A stretch of DNA of 45,748 bases from 66-474 sp051961995. GTDB taxonomy: Bacteria; Pseudomonadota; Gammaproteobacteria; Xanthomonadales; Rhodanobacteraceae. Below the pieces are notes generated by a model, which worked only from the letters and a program-made list of their open reading frames with translations, ran no database searches and was not told the DNA's origin. Of this stretch, positions 1 to 7,612 are shown in pieces (the stretch's first letter is position 1; every line of letters starts with the position of its first letter). The stretch spans positions 1 through 45,748 of the forward strand of contig JBQCCR010000023.1 in assembly GCA_051961995.1 (NCBI GenBank), written 5' to 3'. The translations under genes were made by a program, and so were the position numbers.

Positions 1-3
1 GGC

Positions 4-198
4 TTAGACTTCGATCATCTCGAAATCGTCCTTGGTCACGCCGCAGTCAGGGCAGGTCCAGGTGTCTGGAATCTCCTCCCAGCGCGTGCCGGGCGCAATG
101 CCCTCTTCCGGCAACCCGGCTTCCTCGTCGTAGATGAAGCCACACACCACGCACATGAACTTGCGATAGGCCTCGACGGGTGCACCGGTTGCGGTCAT
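4..198 (-). CDS. Rubredoxin
   Basis: A 64-residue one-electron carrier of the cytoplasm. Two Cys-x-x-Cys pairs are visible, CVVCG near residue 16 and CPDCG near residue 49, which is the Fe(Cys)4 site of rubredoxins. The central acidic stretch and the P-x-x-W-x-C-P-x-C-G signature are also present. I chose the ATG at 198 because it gives the normal family length and has a GAGAAA-like ribosome site just upstream; a longer frame to 279 would add a tail with no rubredoxin similarity. It is divergent from thiE. The electron partner cannot be told from the sequence. Confidence 0.93.
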   Translation of the reverse strand: MTATGAPVEAYRKFMCVVCGFIYDEEAGLPEEGIAPGTRWEEIPDTWTCPDCGVTKDDFEMIEV

Positions 199-208
199 GA
201 TTTCTCGA

Positions 209-236
209 TTGCTGGAGCGGATGACTTCGCTATTCT
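209..236 (+). promoter_or_regulatory. Possible sigma70 promoter for thiE-hemL
   Basis: TTGCTG at 209-214 and TATTCT at 231-236 are 16 bp apart and lie about 95 bp before the chosen thiE start, in the gap divergent from rubredoxin. Both boxes are imperfect. I see no TPP riboswitch core in the leader. Confidence 0.25.
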
Positions 237-329
237 CGCAAGATGCGCCGCCGCATGAAAGCGCGGCGCGCCCGGTCATTCAGGAGATGCCGCGTGTTTC
301 ACCCGCTGCTGCGCCCTCGCGTGCCTTCG

Positions 330-950
330 ATGAGGCCCGGGCATGGGCTGTATGCGATCACCAATGGTCCCCGCGATGATCTGCTCGGCGCCGCCCACGC
401 CGCATTGCGGGGCGGAGCGCGCCTGCTGCAATACCGCGACAAGACAAACGATGCCTCTCGACGCCTGGCGGAGGCACGCGCGCTTGGGCAACTCTGCCGG
501 GAGTTCGGCGTGCCGCTGATCATCAATGACGACGTGGAACTCGCGGTGATGGCCGGCGCCGACGGCGTGCATCTTGGCGAGGGCGATGCAGAGATTGCCT
601 CCACGCGCGCGGCGATGGGAACCGGTGCAATCATCGGAATCTCTTGCTACGACTCGCTGCAACGCGCGCGTGATGCGGCGGGAGCCGGCGCGAACTACCT
701 CGCCTTCGGCGCGTTCTTCCCCTCGCGCACCAAACCGGATCGCCGGCCGTCTTCGCCGAAGCTGCTGCACGAAGCCAAGCCACTCGGGCTTCCATTGGTG
801 GCGATCGGCGGGATTACCCCGGACAATGGCGCGCCGCTGATCGAGGCTGGCGCGGATTACCTCGCCGCGATCTCGGCGGTTTTCGGCGCCCCGGACATCA
901 GGGCGGAAGCGCAGCGCTTCTCAAAACTGTTCGACGATCATTCGCCCTGA
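330..950 (+). CDS. thiE: Thiamine-phosphate synthase
   Basis: Joins hydroxymethylpyrimidine diphosphate and thiazole phosphate to give thiamine monophosphate. The TIM-barrel family motifs are visible in order: LYAITNG at the start, LQYRDK, the metal and diphosphate site IINDDVELA, DGVHLGEGD, FGAFFPSRTK and the phosphate-binding AIGGI near the end. The ATG at 330 gives 206 residues, the usual size. A longer frame from 243 adds only an Arg-rich stretch, and a GTG at 321 is an alternative. hemL follows on the same strand after 75 bp. thiC lies about 18 kb away in this window, so the thiamine genes are not one operon here. Confidence 0.94.
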   Translation: MRPGHGLYAITNGPRDDLLGAAHAALRGGARLLQYRDKTNDASRRLAEARALGQLCREFGVPLIINDDVELAVMAGADGVHLGEGDAEIASTRAAMGTGAIIGISCYDSLQRARDAAGAGANYLAFGAFFPSRTKPDRRPSSPKLLHEAKPLGLPLVAIGGITPDNGAPLIEAGADYLAAISAVFGAPDIRAEAQRFSKLFDDHSP

Positions 951-1025
951 GGTGTTGAAGGTCGAACTTCGCAACCCGGTTCGTGCTTCGGCACCTCGGC
1001 ACGGCGGAATGGATGATTCATCTGT

Positions 1026-2312
1026 ATGGCTACCAACCACGAACTCTTCCAGCGCGCACAGCAGTTGCTCCCCGGCGGCGTGGATTCTCCGGTGCGCGCG
1101 TTCAAGTCAGTCGGCGGCGAGCCGTTCTTCAGCGCGCGCGCGGACGGCGCCTATCTCTGGGATGTGGAAGGCAAGCGCTACATTGACTACGTCGGTTCGT
1201 GGGGGCCGATGATCGTCGGCCACAACCACCCGCGCGTGCGCGAGGCGGTGGAGCGCGCAGTACGCGACGGCCTTTCGTTCGGTACGCCCTGCGCGGCGGA
1301 AGTGGCCATGGCCGAAGCGATCACCGCGCTGGTGCCTTCGGTCGAAATGGTGCGGATGGTCAACTCCGGTACCGAAGCCACGATGGCGGCAATCCGGCTT
1401 GCGCGCGGCGCCACCGGCCGCGAGCGCATCGTGAAGTTCGAGGGCTGCTACCACGGCCACGGCGATTCGTTTCTGGTGAAGGCCGGCTCCGGCGCGCTCA
1501 CACTTGGCGTACCCGATTCGCCGGGCGTGCCGCGCGCGCTGGCGGACCTCACGTCCACCCTGCCCTACAACGATGCCGACGCCGCGCGCGCGCTGTTCGC
1601 GCAGGTCGGCGGCGAGATCGCCTGCATTATCGTGGAGCCGGTGGTCGGCAACATGAACTGCATTCCGCCGCGCGCAGGCTTCCTGCAAACCTTGCGCGAG
1701 TTGTGCACGCAGCACGGCGCGCTGTTGATCTTCGACGAGGTGATGACGGGGTTCCGCGTTGCACCCGGCGGCGCGCAGCAGTTGTTTGGCATCACGCCCG
1801 ATCTCACCACCTTCGGCAAGATCATAGGCGGCGGCATGCCGGTCGGCGCGTATGGCGGCCGCCGCGATCTGATGCAGCAGGTCGCGCCGAGCGGGCCGAT
1901 CTACCAGGCCGGCACGCTTTCAGGCAATCCGGTTGCGATGGCTGCAGGATTGGCAATGCTGGAGCTGATCCGCGAGCCCGGTTTCCATATCGAACTCGAA
2001 CGCAAGACGCGCGCGCTCGGCGATGGCCTGATCGAGTGCGCCCGCGACGCCGGGATCCCTTTTTCGGTCAATCACGTGTGCGGCATGTTCGGTTTGTTCT
2101 TCACACCCGGGAAAGTGGAAACCTTCGCACAAGCCACCGCGTGCGACATCGCCGCGTTCAGGCGTTTCTTCCACGCCATGCTGGAGCGCGGCGTCTATCT
2201 CGCGCCCAGCGCCTTCGAAGCGGGCTTCATATCGTCGGCGCACTCCCGCCAGGATCTCGCCGTAACCCTGGAAGCCGCGCGCGAGGCCTTCCGTTTCGCC
2301 GTCGCAGGCTGA
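1026..2312 (+). CDS. hemL: Glutamate-1-semialdehyde 2,1-aminomutase
   Basis: Converts glutamate-1-semialdehyde to 5-aminolevulinate in the C5 route to heme. It is a 428-residue class III PLP aminotransferase-fold protein. The PLP-binding Lys265 lies in the motif FGKIIGGGMPVGAYGG, the same position as in E. coli HemL. Other family landmarks are LLPGGVDSPVR near the N-terminus, VNSGTEATM and FDEVMTGFR. It is full length. It follows thiE by 75 bp and is probably co-transcribed with it, an arrangement I recall from Xanthomonas relatives. Its stop is followed by a separate promoter region for the next operon. Confidence 0.96.
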   Translation: MATNHELFQRAQQLLPGGVDSPVRAFKSVGGEPFFSARADGAYLWDVEGKRYIDYVGSWGPMIVGHNHPRVREAVERAVRDGLSFGTPCAAEVAMAEAITALVPSVEMVRMVNSGTEATMAAIRLARGATGRERIVKFEGCYHGHGDSFLVKAGSGALTLGVPDSPGVPRALADLTSTLPYNDADAARALFAQVGGEIACIIVEPVVGNMNCIPPRAGFLQTLRELCTQHGALLIFDEVMTGFRVAPGGAQQLFGITPDLTTFGKIIGGGMPVGAYGGRRDLMQQVAPSGPIYQAGTLSGNPVAMAAGLAMLELIREPGFHIELERKTRALGDGLIECARDAGIPFSVNHVCGMFGLFFTPGKVETFAQATACDIAAFRRFFHAMLERGVYLAPSAFEAGFISSAHSRQDLAVTLEAAREAFRFAVAG

Positions 2313-2332
2313 CTCGGTTCATGGCATCATGA

Positions 2333-2361
2333 TTGTGTAAGAAGGCCTTTACACATATATC
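2333..2361 (+). promoter_or_regulatory. Promoter with an embedded inverted-repeat operator
   Basis: TTGTGT at 2333-2338 and TATATC at 2356-2361 are 17 bp apart and fit a sigma70 promoter. A perfect dyad, TGTGTAA (2334-2340), 8 bp, TTACACA (2349-2355), fills the space between the boxes. A repressor bound there would block RNA polymerase. The site lies about 75 bp before the operon whose second gene is a SufR-like regulator, so autoregulation is the simplest reading; this is inference. Confidence 0.55.
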
Positions 2362-2435
2362 ACTTCACTAATTGGCTAAAGGGTCCATCATTTTCGTTAG
2401 CCGCATTCCGCGGCATTGAACGGAAGGAACTGGAC

Positions 2436-3098
2436 ATGAAACCCCTCTCTCTCGCTTGCGGCCTGGCACTGGGTCTGGTGCTCGCCGCTTCCGCACCCAT
2501 GGCGCTGGCGCACGATGCCGATATTTCGTCGTCCGCTCCGGCGGCCAGCAGCAGTACGGCAACCGCGCCGAAACTGCACGAGGCCATGCGTTCGCTCTGG
2601 CACGGTCACATCGTGCACACCCGCGCCTACACGATGGCCGTGAAGGCCGGCGATCAGGCCGCCGCGAAAAAAGCGGCCGATGACGTGGTCGCCAACGCCA
2701 AGCAGATCGCCGGCGCAGTCGCGGGCTTCTATGGCAAGCCGGCCGGAGATCAGATGTTGACCCTGCTGGCCGGGCACTGGGGCGGCGTCAAGGCGCTCAC
2801 GGATGCCGCGCACAGTGGCGACAAGGCCGGTGAGCAGAAGGCCATGCAGGACCTCTCCGCAAATGCCACCGCGATCGCGAAGTTCCTGTCCGGCGCGAAT
2901 CCCAATCTGCCCGAGGCCACGGTACAAGGCCTGCTGATGATGCATGCGGCCGATCACCAGGCGCAGATCACCGACATCATGGCCGGCGACACCGCCAAGG
3001 AGGCGCAAGTCTGGACGCACATGCAGGCGCACATGAACACGATCGCCGATGCGCTGGCCGGCGCGATCGCCAAGCAGTTCCCCGACAAGGCCTCGTGA
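2436..3098 (+). CDS. Secreted all-helical protein of unknown function
   Basis: A 220-residue protein with a Sec signal peptide ending at about residue 25 (APMALA before HDAD). The mature part looks all-helical and has two related halves. One opens with LWHGHIVHTRAYTMA and has GHWGGVKAL further on; the other has MMHAADHQAQI. It ends TIADALAGAIAKQFPDK. I recognise this pattern (LW-x-x-H-x-x-x-TR, FYG, NPN, ADxL-x-x-GI-x-x-QFP) from an uncharacterised bacterial family, also found in Bacillus relatives and sometimes misannotated as a glycosyltransferase. Its conserved His residues could bind metal, but no function is known to me. A strong GGAAGGAAC ribosome site lies at 2420-2428. Its stop overlaps the start of the next gene (GTGA at 3095-3098). 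Confidence 0.8.
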   Translation: MKPLSLACGLALGLVLAASAPMALAHDADISSSAPAASSSTATAPKLHEAMRSLWHGHIVHTRAYTMAVKAGDQAAAKKAADDVVANAKQIAGAVAGFYGKPAGDQMLTLLAGHWGGVKALTDAAHSGDKAGEQKAMQDLSANATAIAKFLSGANPNLPEATVQGLLMMHAADHQAQITDIMAGDTAKEAQVWTHMQAHMNTIADALAGAIAKQFPDKAS

Positions 3099-3754
3099 GC
3101 GCACTGCCCGCCAGACACCAGCCCGGTGAAACGCAACAACGTCTGCTGCGTTGTCTGCTGCAGGCACCTCAAGGCAGAAGCGTCGAGGAGTTGTGCAACG
3201 CACTGGGCATTACCCACAACGCGGTCAGGCAACACCTGACCGCGTTGCTGGCGGCGGGCTTCATCGAACGCGGCGAAGCCCTCCCCAGCGGCGGCCGACC
3301 GCGTGCGGTCTACTTGTTGCTGCCGGCCGGGCGCGAATTGTTTCCGCGCAACTACGCGCTGATCGCAGGCGGCATGCTCGAGCATCTCTATGCGGGCGGC
3401 GGCGTTCCAGCCGTGCAATCGATGCTGGCCGAGTTGGGCGCCAAGCTCGGCGCTGCGGCGAAACAGCGCATCGGCGACAGCGACGACCCGCAGGCGATCG
3501 CCGACGCCCTCGCCGAACAACTCGATGCTCTCGGCTATGAGGCACAGGCGCTGCGTCGCGACGAACGCGGCGAAGTCGAAGCCTGGAACTGCGTGTTCCA
3601 CGCGCTGGCCAAGGCGCACCCGGATGTTTGCCGCTTCGACGTCGCCTTCATGCAAGCCGCGACCGGCCGCAAGATCCAGCACACCGAATGCATGCTGCGC
3701 GGCAGTCCGGCGTGCCGCTTTCGCATCGGAGCACCCTTGGCAGCCAACGACTGA
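3095..3754 (+). CDS. SufR-like winged-helix regulator, probable Fe-S sensor
   Basis: A 219-residue transcription regulator. Residues 13-80 form a winged HTH (VEELCNALGIT-HNAVRQHL, then a basic wing at GGRPRAVYLL). The C-terminal domain has Cys166, Cys179, Cys199 and Cys207. The spacing C166-x12-C179-x27-C207 equals that of Cys164, Cys177 and Cys205, which I recall as the [4Fe-4S] ligands of cyanobacterial SufR. The rest of that domain (RKIQHTEC, PACRFRI) also matches the SufR/V4R-like family. It starts at GTG 3095, overlapping the upstream stop by 4 bp, so it is translationally coupled to the secreted helical protein. No suf or isc genes are in the window, so its target may be its own operon. 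Confidence 0.78.
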   Translation: MSALPARHQPGETQQRLLRCLLQAPQGRSVEELCNALGITHNAVRQHLTALLAAGFIERGEALPSGGRPRAVYLLLPAGRELFPRNYALIAGGMLEHLYAGGGVPAVQSMLAELGAKLGAAAKQRIGDSDDPQAIADALAEQLDALGYEAQALRRDERGEVEAWNCVFHALAKAHPDVCRFDVAFMQAATGRKIQHTECMLRGSPACRFRIGAPLAAND

Positions 3755-3816
3755 TCCGGTCGGCGTTTTCCGAATCGCTTCCCGCTATGCTGACGCAGTT
3801 GGCTTCGGGAATTTCC

Positions 3817-4968
3817 ATGACGATGAAATTCGATACGCTTGCGGTGCACGCCGGCGCGGAACCGGATGCGCAAACCGGCGCGCTGGTGCCGCCGCTGCAT
3901 CTGTCCACCACCTTCGAACACGCACCGGACGGCGGCATGCCGCACGGCCTGCTCTATCAGCGTTACGAAAATCCGACCCAGCGGCGCCTGCAGGATGCGC
4001 TGTGTGACCTGGAGCGTGGCAAGCGCGCCCTGTTCTTCTCGACCGGCATGGCCGCGGGTTCCGCGCTGCTGCAGTCGCTGCCGCCCGGCGCGCACGTGCT
4101 GATGCAGGACGACATCTATCACGGCTATCGCGGGGCGGCGCGCGAGTACCTGTCGCACTGGGGCTACACGTTCTCGACGGTGGACACCACGCAACCCGGC
4201 GCGGTGCGCGCTGCATTGTCGAAAGAAACCGCTTTGCTGTGGATCGAAACGCCGTCCAATCCGCTGCTGAAAGTCGTGGACATCGCGGCGATGGCGCAGC
4301 TCGCGCACGCGGCAGGCGCAAAACTGCTGGTGGACGGCACCTTCGCCACCCCGTACCTGCAACGGCCGCTGCAACTGGGCGCCGACGTCGTGCTGCATTC
4401 GACCACCAAATATCTCGGCGGCCATAGCGACGTGATGGGTGGCACGCTGGTCTTCGCGCAGGATGACGACCTGGCCGCGCGCTGCTTCGAAACGCGCAAG
4501 CTGCTGGGCGCCAGCGCGTCGCCCTTCGCCGCGTGGCTGACATTGCGGGGCCTGCGCTCGCTGCCGGCGCGGATGCGGATGCATTGCGCCAATGCGATGC
4601 GGCTGGCGGAATTTCTCGCCGGGCATCCGGCGACCGAAAGCGTGCATTTCCCTGGCCTGGAGGCCCATTCGGGTCACGCGCTCGCGCGCGAGCAGATGCG
4701 CGGTCACGAGGGCATGTTTGGCGGGATGTTGAGCGTGCAGGTGCGCGGCGGGCGCGAGGCGGCATTGCAAGTCGCCGGCAAGTTGAAACTGTTCGTCAAC
4801 GCGACCAGCCTGGGCGGCTGCGAATCGCTGGTCGAGCATCGTGCATCCGTCGAAGGCGCGCATCCGGTGTCGCCGCAGAACCTGTTGCGGCTCTCGGTCG
4901 GGCTGGAAGACGTGGACGATTTGATCGCCGACTGGAAGCAGGCGCTGCAATCGCAAGGCGGATCCTGA
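3817..4968 (+). CDS. Trans-sulfuration PLP enzyme (cystathionine synthase/lyase family)
   Basis: A 383-residue member of the Cys/Met-metabolism PLP family, which makes or cleaves cystathionine or homocysteine. The N-terminal VHAGAEPD, the YQRYENPTQ tyrosine/arginine motif, IETPSNPLLKV and the PLP lysine in STTKYLGGHSDVMGG (Lys198) are all present. The motifs do not tell gamma-synthase, beta-lyase and gamma-lyase apart. I chose the ATG at 3817, preceded by a GGGA ribosome site; 3823 and 3787 are alternatives. It lies 62 bp after the regulator and may be read through from it. Its stop is convergent with the LON-domain gene. Confidence 0.88.
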   Translation: MTMKFDTLAVHAGAEPDAQTGALVPPLHLSTTFEHAPDGGMPHGLLYQRYENPTQRRLQDALCDLERGKRALFFSTGMAAGSALLQSLPPGAHVLMQDDIYHGYRGAAREYLSHWGYTFSTVDTTQPGAVRAALSKETALLWIETPSNPLLKVVDIAAMAQLAHAAGAKLLVDGTFATPYLQRPLQLGADVVLHSTTKYLGGHSDVMGGTLVFAQDDDLAARCFETRKLLGASASPFAAWLTLRGLRSLPARMRMHCANAMRLAEFLAGHPATESVHFPGLEAHSGHALAREQMRGHEGMFGGMLSVQVRGGREAALQVAGKLKLFVNATSLGGCESLVEHRASVEGAHPVSPQNLLRLSVGLEDVDDLIADWKQALQSQGGS

Positions 4969-5018
4969 CTCGTCAAGGCGGTCCGAGGTCCACCAAGGCG
5001 GTCGAAACCCGCCCCGCA

Positions 5019-5609
5019 TCAATCCTTTTGGAAACGCGGCAGCGCATCGCGCAAAACGCGCAGCCGCTCCAGTGGATCGGTGAGTTCCAGCAACTGCTGG
5101 CGCTCGGCCGGACGCAACGGCAGGAATTCCGCGAGACGGAACCCGACCCAGCTCGCATCGTCATAACGTTCGCGCGGCGCGTCGCGCCACCAGCCGCCCG
5201 CCTGCTCGACCAGGCGTTCCAGGATGTCCGCGAGCAAACCATGCTCCGGAGGCACCGGCAGTACCGGCTCGTCCGGCCAGCAGTTCACCTCGCCGCGCAC
5301 CAGACCATTGTCGCGCACGCGCGTGCGCAGCACGCGGAAGCGCGCACCCCCTTCCACGTTGATGCCGAGCAGTCCGTCGGGCTGCGAATGGAAATCGGTG
5401 ATCCGCGCCAGCGTGCCGACCGCGGCGGGCAGCGCCGGCGCGCCGGTCTCGCTGCCTTCCAAGATCAGGCAGATGCCGAAGCAACTCTGGTCGCGCGTAC
5501 AGTCGCGCACCATCTCCAGGTAGCGCTGCTCGAAAACCCGCAGCCCGAGCGGCCCGCCGGGGAACAACACCGTGGAGAGCGGAAACAGCGGAATGTCTTC
5601 GCGCGTCAC
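5019..5609 (-). CDS. LON N-terminal-domain protein
   Basis: A 196-residue protein made only of the LON substrate-binding domain, without AAA+ or protease parts. It begins with the characteristic IPLFPLSTVLFPGGPLGLRV and continues with FEQRYLEMVRDC and the RITDFHSQPDGLLGI region. Such stand-alone proteins are widespread in proteobacteria and their role is not established. The GTG start at 5609 overlaps the mpl stop (GTGA on the minus strand, 5606-5609), so it is translationally coupled to mpl and is last in the adk-membrane protein-mpl operon. A longer upstream frame is only shadow of mpl. Confidence 0.85.
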   Translation of the reverse strand: MTREDIPLFPLSTVLFPGGPLGLRVFEQRYLEMVRDCTRDQSCFGICLILEGSETGAPALPAAVGTLARITDFHSQPDGLLGINVEGGARFRVLRTRVRDNGLVRGEVNCWPDEPVLPVPPEHGLLADILERLVEQAGGWWRDAPRERYDDASWVGFRLAEFLPLRPAERQQLLELTDPLERLRVLRDALPRFQKD

Positions 5610-7060
5610 GCGGTCAGTGTAGACGTGCGCAGCGCATCGAGAAAACGTCGCGGCGCGTTTTCGAATGCGCCGTTGGACATGAACACCACGTGGTCGCCCG
5701 CGCGCGCTTGTTCGCGCAATGCCGCGATCAGCGCATCCACGCTGGAGGCGGTGCGCCCGCGCCCTTGCAGCGCATCCGTCACGCGCTGCGCGTCCCATTT
5801 CAGTTCCGGCCGCTGCAGGAACACCACCGCGTCCGCATCGCGCAGCGACGGTGCGAGTTCCCCCGCGTGCGCGCCGGCGCGCATGGAGTTGGAGCGCGGC
5901 TCCATGCCGACCAGGATGCGCGCACTTCCCAATTTCGCGCGCAAGCCGGCCAGCGTGGTCGCGATCGCGGTCGGGTGATGCGCGAAGTCGTCGTAGACGC
6001 GCACGCCGTTCACTTCGCCGACCAGCTCCATTCGGCGCTTGACATTGGCGAATCCGGCGAAGGCCGGCAGCAATGGTTTCGCTTCGACTCCGGCCGCGTT
6101 CGCGGCGGCCAGCGCCGCCAGCGCGTTCATCACGTTGTGGCGGCCGAGCAGGTTCCAGCGCACTTCGCCAATGCGCTCACTCCTGTGCCATACGGCGAAT
6201 GCAGAGCCGTCCGCTTCGAGCAACTCTGCGCGCCAGTCCCCCACTTCGATGCCGAAGGTCTCCACCGGTGTCCAGCACCCCATGGCCAGAACTTCGCGCA
6301 GGCGCTCGTCTTCCGCATTGACGATCAGGCGCCCATTGCGTGGAACGATGCGCACCAGGTGATGGAACTGACGCTGGATCGCCGCGACGTCTGGGAAGAT
6401 GTCGGCGTGGTCGTATTCGAGATTGTTGAGGATCGCGATGCTCGGCCGGTAATGCACGAACTTGGAACGCTTGTCGAAGAAGGCGGTGTCGTATTCGTCC
6501 GCCTCCAAAACAAATGGCGCCGCAGAGATGGAAAAGGGGTCCGGTTCATTTTTTGCGCCAGATGAGGCTGGAAACACGTTCTCCCCGGAAAAATGAACCT
6601 GACCCCTTTTCCCCAATCTCGCCGACACTCCGAAATTTCCCGGCACGCCCCCGACCAGAAATCCGGGATGCGCCCCCGAATTCTCGAGCAGGTGCGCAAG
6701 CAGGCTGGTCGTGGTGGTTTTGCCGTGCGTGCCGGCCACCGCCAGCACGGTGCGATTGCACAGCACATTTTCACCCAGCCACTGCGGGCCGGAGCTGTAC
6801 GGCAGCCGCGCATCCAGCATGTATTCGACAGCCGGATTGCCGCGCGACAGCGCGTTGCCGACGATCACCAAGTCGGGCGCCGGTTGCAGGCATTCGGCCG
6901 CGTAGCCTTCCTGCAAGGTGATGCCGAGCGCGCGCAGTTGATCACTCATCGGCGGATACACGCTCGCATCCGAGCCGGTGACTTCGTGGCCGAGTTCGCG
7001 CGCAAGCGCGGCGATGCCGCCCATGAAGGTGCCGCAGATGCCGAGGATGTGCAGGCGCAT
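5606..7060 (-). CDS. mpl: UDP-MurNAc:tripeptide ligase (cell-wall recycling)
   Basis: Joins recycled L-Ala-gamma-D-Glu-meso-DAP tripeptide to UDP-MurNAc in the cytoplasm. The 484-residue protein has the MurC/Mpl-type N-terminal Rossmann domain (LHILGICGTFMGG), the ATP P-loop GTHGKTTTT at residues 110-118, the central motif FVLEADEYDTAFFDKRSKF, the DDFAHHPTAI motif and LEPRSNSM-like GMEPRSNSM. It is about 28 residues longer than E. coli Mpl because a palindromic repeat is inserted in frame at residues 150-177, just before the EADEYD strand. The reading frame stays open. Start ATG 7060 overlaps the upstream stop by 1 bp. Confidence 0.94.
   Translation of the reverse strand: MRLHILGICGTFMGGIAALARELGHEVTGSDASVYPPMSDQLRALGITLQEGYAAECLQPAPDLVIVGNALSRGNPAVEYMLDARLPYSSGPQWLGENVLCNRTVLAVAGTHGKTTTTSLLAHLLENSGAHPGFLVGGVPGNFGVSARLGKRGQVHFSGENVFPASSGAKNEPDPFSISAAPFVLEADEYDTAFFDKRSKFVHYRPSIAILNNLEYDHADIFPDVAAIQRQFHHLVRIVPRNGRLIVNAEDERLREVLAMGCWTPVETFGIEVGDWRAELLEADGSAFAVWHRSERIGEVRWNLLGRHNVMNALAALAAANAAGVEAKPLLPAFAGFANVKRRMELVGEVNGVRVYDDFAHHPTAIATTLAGLRAKLGSARILVGMEPRSNSMRAGAHAGELAPSLRDADAVVFLQRPELKWDAQRVTDALQGRGRTASSVDALIAALREQARAGDHVVFMSNGAFENAPRRFLDALRTSTLTA
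6530..6612. repeat. 83-bp palindromic (REP/MITE-like) element inside mpl
   Basis: A 25-bp arm at 6530-6554 and its inverted copy at 6588-6612 match at 23 of 25 positions and flank a 33-bp spacer. The arm core reads GGGGTC-N-GGTTCATTTTT on the plus strand, a sequence I associate with REP-type palindromes that accompany REP-associated tyrosine transposases. It sits within mpl and adds about 28 codons without a frameshift. The extra residues have no counterpart in E. coli Mpl, where GVSARLG-like sequence runs almost directly into the EADEYD motif. Confidence 0.85.
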
Positions 7061-7599
7061 CAGGCAGCCCCGAACGCGGCAGCGAACAGCACCGCCGCGA
7101 TCACGTCCACGAAGCCCAGTGCAAACAGGGCCAACAGTGCGCCGGGCACGGGAATCCGCAACGCGCTGCGCAGGATGCGCACGGAAATGCCCATCTGCCA
7201 CAACAGCAACACGAACACGACGAACGCCGCGAGCAGTTGCGTACCGCTCACCTGCTCGGGCTTGAGCGGATGGCCGACATACAGCAGCAATGGAAGTACC
7301 AGCACTTCGAACAGCAACCCGGTGGAAAGCAATGCCAGCGCGGTCTGCACGAAGCGCTCGGGCGCGCCGCGCCAGCGCAGCATCGCGTGCAGCGCGCCCA
7401 GTGCCGCGAGTGCGCCGAGATTGGCCGCGACCACCATCGCGATTCCACCGCCCTGATGGAAGTCCCAGAAGGTTTCCAGCACCGCGCCCGCGATCAGCAA
7501 CGCGATCACCGCGCGTGGCGAATACGGCAGATCCTGCGGGCCGGCGCGGAACAGGCACAGGTCGCGCACGCGGCCCAGCGTTCGCAGCGAAGCGTTCAC
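7060..7599 (-). CDS. Multi-pass inner-membrane protein of unknown function
   Basis: About 179 residues with roughly five hydrophobic segments (AVIALLIAGAVLETFW, IAMVVAANLGALAALGALHA, ALALLSTGLLFEVLVLPLLL, LLAAFVVFVLLLWQ and LLALFALGFVDVIAAVLFAA). There are no charged catalytic motifs. I do not recognise a named family; it recalls small YIP1-like membrane proteins but this is not secure. The GTG at 7599 is chosen for its GGA ribosome site; GTG 7608 is an alternative. It lies 13 bp after adk and overlaps the start of mpl by 1 bp (TGATG), so it is an operon member. The same position between adk and mpl is, as I recall, kept in Xanthomonas relatives. Confidence 0.72.
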   Translation of the reverse strand: MNASLRTLGRVRDLCLFRAGPQDLPYSPRAVIALLIAGAVLETFWDFHQGGGIAMVVAANLGALAALGALHAMLRWRGAPERFVQTALALLSTGLLFEVLVLPLLLYVGHPLKPEQVSGTQLLAAFVVFVLLLWQMGISVRILRSALRIPVPGALLALFALGFVDVIAAVLFAAAFGAA

Positions 7600-7612
7600 G
7601 GTTTCCACGAAT

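Noticed and set aside
199..329. Possible TPP riboswitch before thiE
   Set aside because: No conserved core elements are visible in the 131-bp gap.
5606..7060. mpl considered as a pseudogene because of the repeat insertion
   Set aside because: The frame stays open and all catalytic motifs are present, so it is likely functional with an insert in a loop.
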